Below, piece after piece: positions 31,375-37,348 of a stretch of 37,348 nt of DNA. The stretch is taken from positions 1-37,348 of the forward strand of contig JAKIUV010000017.1 of assembly GCA_021647375.1 (NCBI GenBank), given 5' to 3'. The position numbers and the translations under genes are program-made. Under the pieces are notes generated by a model. It saw nothing but the letters and a program-made list of their open reading frames with translations. It was not told the DNA's origin and did not search any database. The first letter of the stretch is position 1; every line of letters begins with the position of its first letter. Source of the DNA: Robiginitomaculum sp. (GTDB lineage: Bacteria > Pseudomonadota > Alphaproteobacteria > Caulobacterales > Maricaulaceae).

Positions 31375-32951
31375 TATTTCTTAAGCGCATTACGCAGGTC
31401 TGAAATTCCGTAGGCTTTAAACACCAATGCAGAGACGGCGTAAAGCATAAACCCTAGTCCAGACACGAGAACCAGCAGAGAATAGTTTTTGATAATGCTA
31501 CCGTCGAGCATGGGGGTGAAATAAGCGGCTAGCCACCAAGTCGCGATGCCCATGATGAAGCTAGCGAGAGCAATGCGCGGCAGGCGGCTTAATAAGCGTT
31601 TGTCCGGGGCAAAGCTTTCATCGCGGAGCAAGGTACGGGTTAAGAAAAATACATTAACCCAACCCGCAAAGGAGGTAGCCAGAGCCAGACCCCAAAACCC
31701 GACTTGTAGGAACAGGATATAGCCGAACACAAGATTGATGACGGCGGAAATCCCGGCGTAAAACATCGGCGTTTTGGTGTTTTCGCGGGCAAAAAATGCG
31801 GGCGTTAGAACTTTGATTAGAACGAATGCGGGTAGGCCAATAGCAAACATCCGCAGTGCCGTGCCAGTGGCTTTTGTGTCCGCCGCGTCAAATGCCCCGC
31901 GCTCAAACAGGCCGCTGACCAGAAACTCTGGCATTACGGCAAGGGCGGCGGCGGCTGGCAGTGTCAGAAATGCAGCGATTTCCATAGCGCGGTTCAGAGA
32001 TGTTTTTGCACCTTGTTCGTCACCACTGCGCAGGCGTCTGGATAAGGCGGGCAAGAGGGCTACCCCCATAGCAATCCCGATCATGCCGAGGGGTAATTGA
32101 TAAAGTCTATCTGCGTAATTGAGCCATGAAGCCCCGCTGGCTTGCATGGTAGAAATGTTGTGGCTGACCATAATGTTAATGTGGGTGATACCTGCGGCGA
32201 GCATGCCGGGTATGCCTAATGTGAGAAGACGCTTCATGCCCGGTGTCATGCGCGGGCGCATAAGTTTAATCCGTACCCCGGCCTTGCGGCACGCCCAGAC
32301 AATCATGGACAATTGTAAAATGCCAGAGAAGCTCATACCAATACACAGATAAATCACCAATTGCGCTTGGTGCCAATCGGCTTTCATCATGGCGGTAAAA
32401 ATCCCGATCAGGACGACATTCAAGAGGACGGGCGCAAAGGCGGCGGCGGCGAAGCGGTGGCGAGTGTTGAGGATACCCGAAAACATCGCCGTCAAGGAAA
32501 TCAATAATAGATAAGGCATGGTCAGCCGCGCACCAATAACCGCCAAGCCGTAAGTGGATATAGTCCCGCCAAAGCCCGTATCAATATTGGCTTCGCGCCC
32601 CAACCCTGCACCAAACAGGTTCAAAGTCCACGGCATGGTAAGCTCAAATATGACCACCAAAATTGCGACTATAAACAATAGCCCGGCAAAGGCTTGGCTG
32701 GCAAATCGGTCTGCTCCCGCCTCGCCGTCTTCTTCTATGCGCCTTGCATAGAGCGGTACGAAAGCGGAGTTAAAGGCACCCTCGGCGAAAATACGGCGAA
32801 AGGTATTGGGTATTTTATAGGCGGTAACCAACGCATCATTGATAGGCCCCGCGCCCAAATAACTCGCAGACAAAGTATCGCGCACCAAACCCAGTACCCG
32901 GCTCACCAAAGTCAATGCGCCAATAATGGCTGTGGATTTAATCAGTTTCAT
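31374..32951 (-). CDS. murJ: Lipid II flippase MurJ
   Basis: Flips the peptidoglycan precursor lipid II to the outer face of the inner membrane. The MATE-like protein opens IKSTAIIGALTLVSRVLGLVRDTL, a region with the essential arginines. NTFRRIFAEGAFNSAFVPLYARR follows, then many membrane helices across 525 residues, the usual length. The ATG at 32951 is eight bases after the glnD stop, and trpS overlaps its 3' end. Confidence 0.97.
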   Translation of the reverse strand: MKLIKSTAIIGALTLVSRVLGLVRDTLSASYLGAGPINDALVTAYKIPNTFRRIFAEGAFNSAFVPLYARRIEEDGEAGADRFASQAFAGLLFIVAILVVIFELTMPWTLNLFGAGLGREANIDTGFGGTISTYGLAVIGARLTMPYLLLISLTAMFSGILNTRHRFAAAAFAPVLLNVVLIGIFTAMMKADWHQAQLVIYLCIGMSFSGILQLSMIVWACRKAGVRIKLMRPRMTPGMKRLLTLGIPGMLAAGITHINIMVSHNISTMQASGASWLNYADRLYQLPLGMIGIAMGVALLPALSRRLRSGDEQGAKTSLNRAMEIAAFLTLPAAAALAVMPEFLVSGLFERGAFDAADTKATGTALRMFAIGLPAFVLIKVLTPAFFARENTKTPMFYAGISAVINLVFGYILFLQVGFWGLALATSFAGWVNVFFLTRTLLRDESFAPDKRLLSRLPRIALASFIMGIATWWLAAYFTPMLDGSIIKNYSLLVLVSGLGFMLYAVSALVFKAYGISDLRNALKK

Positions 32952-32959
32952 GGACGTGT

Positions 32960-35533
32960 TTACTCCTGCTTTGCAAATACAGCAAGCAGGTCAGTTCGCA
33001 AACTGTTTTCATCTGGCGGGCTATCCGGAGTAAGGGTGACGTAAAACACGTCTATGGCTTTGGGGCCGATGACTTCAATATGGGCGGAGCGGACGGAGAG
33101 TTTATGGCTTGCAAGGACAAGCGCCAAAGCATGGAGCAGACCGGGGCGGTCGCGGCCTTCAACCTCTATAATAGATTCTCGTTCATCTTTTTGCAAAATG
33201 GAAACACGCGGATGCACGGGGATGGCTTGGGCGCGGCTAGATGTAGAGCCAGGAGACACGGTTTTTATATCAAGGTCGCCCTTGGCGGCCAACAGGGTTT
33301 TGCCTTCTAAGTCCCGCAATCTTCGTTCGTTCTTACGGCCAAATGCTAGCCCTTCCGTGTTTTGCAAATAGAAACGGTTGAACACGCGGCCATCACCCGA
33401 TGTATGCAATTTCGCACCAATAATGGACGCGCCGCAAAGCGCTATGGCACCCGCTAAATCAGCGAATAAATGCGCCCGGTCTTGGGTTAACACCCATAAT
33501 TCCGTGATGTCTTTGGGGCGATCTAATTTGGTGCGGATAAAATGGGTTTTCTGTTTTGCTTTTTTGGACAAGCGCGCCAGTATCTCGTCCTGTTCGTTCT
33601 CTGCGCTATCCTCATCCGTGCCCATGCCCATCAAAATTTTGCGCGCACCAAAATAAAGCTGGCGCAAAAGCTCGCCTTTCCAATCATTCCATATACCCGG
33701 CCCAACGGCGCGAATATCCACGACCGTAAGCACCGTTAGCATTTGCAGGCGTTTCAAGGAGCCAACCGTGCGCGCAAAAGCTTCCACCGTGTCCGCATCG
33801 GTTATATCGCGGCGCTGGGCCGTCTCGCTCATGGAGAGATGATTGCGCACTAACCAAGATATAGTTTCAATATCGGCGTCCGGCAAGCCGAGCCGCAAGC
33901 CCGCTTCGGTGGTTAGTCTTGCTCCGTCCTCGCACTGGTCGCCCTCGGCCTTGCCGACATCATGAAACAGACAAGCCAGATAGACCAACAACCGTGTGCG
34001 GGTGTTCCAGTCTTTGATAAAACTGCTGGCCAAAGGATGTTCACGCTCGCATTCGCCGCTCTCTATGTCGTGAAGGAATTGTACCAAAGAAATCGTATGT
34101 TCGTCCACCGTATAGGCATGGTGCATATTGAACTGGGTGCGGCCAACAATCTCGCCAAATTCAGGCAGGTAGGCACCCAATATCCCGGCCTCGTTCATAG
34201 TGCGTAATATCGCGGCGGGGGCTTTGCTCTCTAACAGTATTTTGTAAAACACCTGAGCAATGTCCGGGTCTTGACGAAAGCTGTCGTCTATGCGGTGGCG
34301 ATTGGCAAACAGGGCTTGGAAGGCGTTGGGGTGAATATCCAGATTGCGCGCCCCCGCTATACGGAACAAATGCAGCGTCAAAATTGGCCGCGTCTTAAGC
34401 CGTGCTGCCGCTGTGAAATTAAGCCGCCCATGCTCTAGCACAAATCCGGGTTCTTTGAGGCCGCGCCGGGATGTAGGTAAAAATCTGTCCAGACCCTGAG
34501 GCAAAAGCAATTGGCTTTCGGCTTCCAATTTGGCGCAGGCAATGCGGGTCAAAGCGCCAACCTCCCGCGTGGTATTGAAATAAGCATGCATGAATGTGCC
34601 GACCCGTTCTTCGGGCGTAGAGCCAAGCGCCCCCATGCGTTTGGCTAATTCAGCTTGTTTGTCAAAGCTTAATATTTCGGTAGCCCGCCCGCCGAGCCTA
34701 TGAAGATGTATGCGTGTCGCCCACAGGAATTCTGCAGATTCGCTGAACCGTATAGCCGCTTTTCTATTGAGCAAGCCGAGCTGCATATAGGCGGTCACGC
34801 CGTGGGGGTTAACGGGCGCCTCTTTTCTTTTGCCGCCGTAAATGAACAGGGAAATCCAGTATAATTCGTGCAAATCCCTAAGGCCGCCTTTGCCCTCTTT
34901 GACATTTGGCTCAATCACATAACGCGAATTGCCCTCGCGCTCATGACGGTTATCCCGGGCGGTAAGTTTGACGGCGATATATCTACGTTTGCGGGCGCGG
35001 TTACGCTCCTTGGCCAGCAAGCCGACAAGCTTGGTCGCTGGCTCTTCTGCCCCCGCCAATAGCCGCAAATCCAACATGGCGGTGAGGACGGTTTCGTCCT
35101 TGCGGCCAAGCTCTATACATTGGGCGGGCGAGCGCGTTGCGTGCCCGACTTTAAGTCCCATGTCCCAAAGCATATAAAGAATATATTCTGTGATCTGCGC
35201 ACAGATTCTTTCGTCGGATTTTGGGGACGTCAGGAACAATAAATCCAAATCAGAGAACGGTGCCATTTCCCCGCGTCCATAGCCGCCGACAGCGCACAGA
35301 GATACCATCTGGTCTGCACCTGAAAACAAATTTTTGGCGGCATGGTCAAACAGGGCAATAAGAATTTCGTCGTGGGCTTGTGCTGTCGCAGCGGCGGTAT
35401 CAAGAGCGCTCACTTTTCCGGCTTCAAATGCGCTTAAGATTTTTTGGGTATTGGCCGCAAGATGCTTTTTCAACACGGCGAGAGTTTTTGCTTTGTCATC
35501 CCCAATTACCGTAAGTTGATCAAGCAAGGTCAT
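32960..35533 (-). CDS. glnD: [Protein-PII] uridylyltransferase / uridylyl-removing enzyme
   Basis: The nitrogen sensor that adds or removes UMP on PII according to glutamine level. The nucleotidyltransferase site is GGYGRGEMAP (83-92) and SDLDLLF (94-100). The HD domain contains LFHDVGKAEGDQ. Two ACT domains near the end (around RAHLFADLAGAIALCGASI and RDRPGLLHALALVLASHKL) sense glutamine. The start is the ATG at 35533, one base after the mutS stop, giving 857 residues. The frame is open for 71 more codons but these lie inside mutS and match nothing in the family. Confidence 0.96.
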   Translation of the reverse strand: MTLLDQLTVIGDDKAKTLAVLKKHLAANTQKILSAFEAGKVSALDTAAATAQAHDEILIALFDHAAKNLFSGADQMVSLCAVGGYGRGEMAPFSDLDLLFLTSPKSDERICAQITEYILYMLWDMGLKVGHATRSPAQCIELGRKDETVLTAMLDLRLLAGAEEPATKLVGLLAKERNRARKRRYIAVKLTARDNRHEREGNSRYVIEPNVKEGKGGLRDLHELYWISLFIYGGKRKEAPVNPHGVTAYMQLGLLNRKAAIRFSESAEFLWATRIHLHRLGGRATEILSFDKQAELAKRMGALGSTPEERVGTFMHAYFNTTREVGALTRIACAKLEAESQLLLPQGLDRFLPTSRRGLKEPGFVLEHGRLNFTAAARLKTRPILTLHLFRIAGARNLDIHPNAFQALFANRHRIDDSFRQDPDIAQVFYKILLESKAPAAILRTMNEAGILGAYLPEFGEIVGRTQFNMHHAYTVDEHTISLVQFLHDIESGECEREHPLASSFIKDWNTRTRLLVYLACLFHDVGKAEGDQCEDGARLTTEAGLRLGLPDADIETISWLVRNHLSMSETAQRRDITDADTVEAFARTVGSLKRLQMLTVLTVVDIRAVGPGIWNDWKGELLRQLYFGARKILMGMGTDEDSAENEQDEILARLSKKAKQKTHFIRTKLDRPKDITELWVLTQDRAHLFADLAGAIALCGASIIGAKLHTSGDGRVFNRFYLQNTEGLAFGRKNERRLRDLEGKTLLAAKGDLDIKTVSPGSTSSRAQAIPVHPRVSILQKDERESIIEVEGRDRPGLLHALALVLASHKLSVRSAHIEVIGPKAIDVFYVTLTPDSPPDENSLRTDLLAVFAKQE

Positions 35534-35534
35534 G

Positions 35535-37348
35535 TTAATTTGCCTGTGAAATGGTTTTAAGCTCGTATAGCAAATCCAACGCTTCGCGCGGTGATAAATC
35601 GTCCACGTCCAAACTTGATACGGCTTTATCAACGGCGGACGGTTTGGCTTTTGGGGCTGGTTTGGGGGCGGAAAATAACGGCAGGCCGCCGAGTGCATCC
35701 GCGCTATCGGCGTCCGCTTCCAACCGTGCCAAGACGTCTTTGGCACGCTCTACGGCGGCGGCGGGTAAGCCTGCTAATTTGGCCACTTGCACGCCGTAAG
35801 ATTTATCGGCGGCACCGTCTGCTACATCGTGCAAGAACACCAGGTCAATTTCTCCGTCTTCTTTGGTCCACTCCTTGGCTCGCAGACACGCATTGCCCGC
35901 ATGGGGGAGTTTTTCCATCAGGTCGGTTAACTCATGATAGTGTGTTGCAAATAAGGCTCTGGACTTATTTATTTCGTAAAGATGCTCCGCCGCCGCCCAT
36001 GCAATTGAAAGCCCGTCAAAGGTGGCGGTGCCCCGCCCAATTTCGTCTAAAATAACGAATGTGCGCTGGGTGGCTTGGTTGAGAATGGCGGCGGTTTCGA
36101 TCATCTCCAACATAAAAGTCGAACGGCCCCGCGACAGATCATCGCTCGCCCCAACCCGGGAAAATAGCGCGTCGGCCACCCCGATAAGCGCTTTGGTTGC
36201 GGGTACAAAACTACCAGATTGCGCCAGCACAAACATCAAAGCATTTTGCCGCAGATAAGTGGACTTACCCGCCATATTGGGGCCAGTGATAAGAGTTAAA
36301 CGCCGCGCTTGTTTGCCGCTGGCATCAAGGTGACAATCATTGGCGGTGAAGCCTTGACCGCCGTCGCGTTTCAGTGCGGCTTCGACAACGGGGTGACGGC
36401 CATTTTCAATATGAAATTCCAAACTATCATTGATGGCCGGGCGCACGGCTTTGGCGTCCTCTGCCCATTGTGCTAATGCACTCATGACGTCCAGATCGGC
36501 CAGCGCCGCTGCCGCCGTGCGGACAAGCTCGGCCTGTTCGTGGATGCGGGCGCGGAGTGCCTCAAATATTTCCAGCTCTAGCGCCAACGCTTTATCGGCT
36601 GCTTGGGCGATTTGTGCGTCTAGGTCGACCAGTTCCGTGGTGGTAAAACGCACACCGCTGACCAGAGTTTGGCGGTGGATAAAATCGTCTTTGTGCGGGC
36701 CGGCTAGCATGGTGTCGCCGTGCTTTGGGGTGACCTCGATGAAATAGCCCAGCACATTATTGTGTTTAATTTTAAGGGCCGTGACCCCGGTTTTCTTGGC
36801 ATAGCCTGCTTGCAGCCCGGCAATGATACGGCGGCTGTCGTCGCGGAGTTTCAAGAGTTTATCCAGTTCAGGCCGCCAGCCTGCATTGACGAAATTACCG
36901 TCCCGCGCCAACATAGGGGCTTCGGGCTTTACGGCTTTGCCAATATCGCGGATAAGCTTGGCCAGTTCCGGTTTGCCAGCCAGGCTGAACGCGGATAGGG
37001 CATCCATCAGATTGCGGGGTATATCCAAATCGGGCTGGAGGGCGAAATCAGCATTGATCTGCTCGCCTTGTAATAAGCCCGCTGCAACGGCCATGAGGTC
37101 TCTGGGACCGCCGCGCCCTAGCACCAGCCTTGAGGCGGCGCGCGCCGGGTCGCCTGCGCTTTTTAATTTAGTGCGCACGGTGGTGCGGAGGGTTCTGTCC
37201 GTGACAAAAAACGCGACCGCATCCAGCCGTGCGTTAATCTCGCTCGTATCCACCAAGGGCCTTGACAGCCTTGCTGCCAAAGCCCGTGCGCCCGGCCCCC
37301 TGACCGTGCGGTCTATGACGGAGAGTAGCCAGCCTTTACGCCCGCCCG
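35535..37348 (-). CDS. mutS: DNA mismatch repair protein MutS, N-terminus missing
   Basis: Recognises mismatches and starts repair. Only the C-terminal 603 or so residues are here; the frame is open to the window edge and the ORF start TTG at 37280 is not the true start. The visible part has the lever and clamp region and the ATPase: Walker A GPNMAGKSTYLRQ, the signature with DEIGRGTATFDG, and ATHYHEL. The C-terminus is Lys/Ala-rich, then ALDLLYELK. It is followed one base later by glnD, the start of the mutS-glnD-murJ-trpS order. Confidence 0.96.
   Translation of the reverse strand, partial: GGRKGWLLSVIDRTVRGPGARALAARLSRPLVDTSEINARLDAVAFFVTDRTLRTTVRTKLKSAGDPARAASRLVLGRGGPRDLMAVAAGLLQGEQINADFALQPDLDIPRNLMDALSAFSLAGKPELAKLIRDIGKAVKPEAPMLARDGNFVNAGWRPELDKLLKLRDDSRRIIAGLQAGYAKKTGVTALKIKHNNVLGYFIEVTPKHGDTMLAGPHKDDFIHRQTLVSGVRFTTTELVDLDAQIAQAADKALALELEIFEALRARIHEQAELVRTAAAALADLDVMSALAQWAEDAKAVRPAINDSLEFHIENGRHPVVEAALKRDGGQGFTANDCHLDASGKQARRLTLITGPNMAGKSTYLRQNALMFVLAQSGSFVPATKALIGVADALFSRVGASDDLSRGRSTFMLEMIETAAILNQATQRTFVILDEIGRGTATFDGLSIAWAAAEHLYEINKSRALFATHYHELTDLMEKLPHAGNACLRAKEWTKEDGEIDLVFLHDVADGAADKSYGVQVAKLAGLPAAAVERAKDVLARLEADADSADALGGLPLFSAPKPAPKAKPSAVDKAVSSLDVDDLSPREALDLLYELKTISQAN

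Noticed and set aside
35534..35746. N-terminal extension of glnD (71 codons)
   Set aside because: It overlaps mutS in another frame and resembles no GlnD; the ATG at 35533 fits the family.

Overview
The window looks like a chromosomal stretch of an alphaproteobacterium, most likely a marine or freshwater Hyphomonadaceae/Maricaulales-type organism. The lineage call is inference, based on protein style and gene order. Supporting features are an FYDLN-acid (TIGR02300) protein, a bacterial Tim44-domain protein beside secB, mltA and smr, the aroA-cmk-rpsA order, and the def-fmt-truA and mutS-glnD-murJ-trpS runs. I see no prophage, insertion sequence, CRISPR array or obvious genomic island. Both window ends cut a gene: an amidohydrolase on the left and mutS on the right.

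Layout. 1-1057: amidohydrolase (5' end missing). 1069-2601 (-): DEAD-box RNA helicase with a long basic tail. 2764-4980 (+): ubiquinone-type FAD hydroxylase, ArsC/YffB-like protein and DsbA-family isomerase. 4973-8603 (-): a compact redox and protein-quality cluster (Cys-tRNA(Pro)/Ala-tRNA(Pro)-type deacylase, thioredoxin, YbbN-like thioredoxin-TPR, LON-domain protein, Trm112-like protein, TonB-domain lipoprotein). 8771-9041: convergent tRNA-Gly(GCC) and tRNA-Ala(GGC). 9153-9653 (-): FYDLN-acid protein. 9810-13583 (+): aroA-cmk-rpsA, ending in a strong intrinsic terminator. 13711-14700 (+): unknown membrane protein. 14703-18276 (-): nth, flavin reductase, a GFA-GNAT fusion, dapB and a secB with a histone-H1-like N-terminal tail. 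18425-20925 (+): Tim44-domain protein, mltA, smr. 20926-21327: the only gap over 300 bases; it contains a decayed CPBP-family protease fragment. 21328-23849 (-): uppP, folE, cupredoxin lipoprotein, DUF4142 lipoprotein. These are divergent from a SufR-like Fe-S-type regulator (23992-24636), with a perfect 11-bp inverted repeat between them. 24774-25532: orphan ORF. 25719-29633 (+): def, fmt, truA and two tandem M48-type metalloprotease lipoproteins. 29672-29773: a three-hairpin REP-like element. 29800-37348 (-): PCu(A)C copper chaperone, trpS, murJ, glnD, mutS.

How the genes fit together. Most of the window is housekeeping: aromatic amino acid and lysine synthesis, translation initiation, DNA repair, cell-wall lipid carrier recycling and flipping, and nitrogen signalling. 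The least routine parts are four. First, the DUF4142/cupredoxin pair, possibly with folE, facing a cysteine-rich winged-helix regulator across a palindrome. Second, the GFA-GNAT fusion. Third, the tailed SecB with a possible internal start. Fourth, the paired M48 lipoproteins whose junction was remodelled by an 18-bp tandem duplication. Short perfect or near-perfect tandem duplications (10, 15 and 18 bp) sit at or close to gene starts in three separate places.
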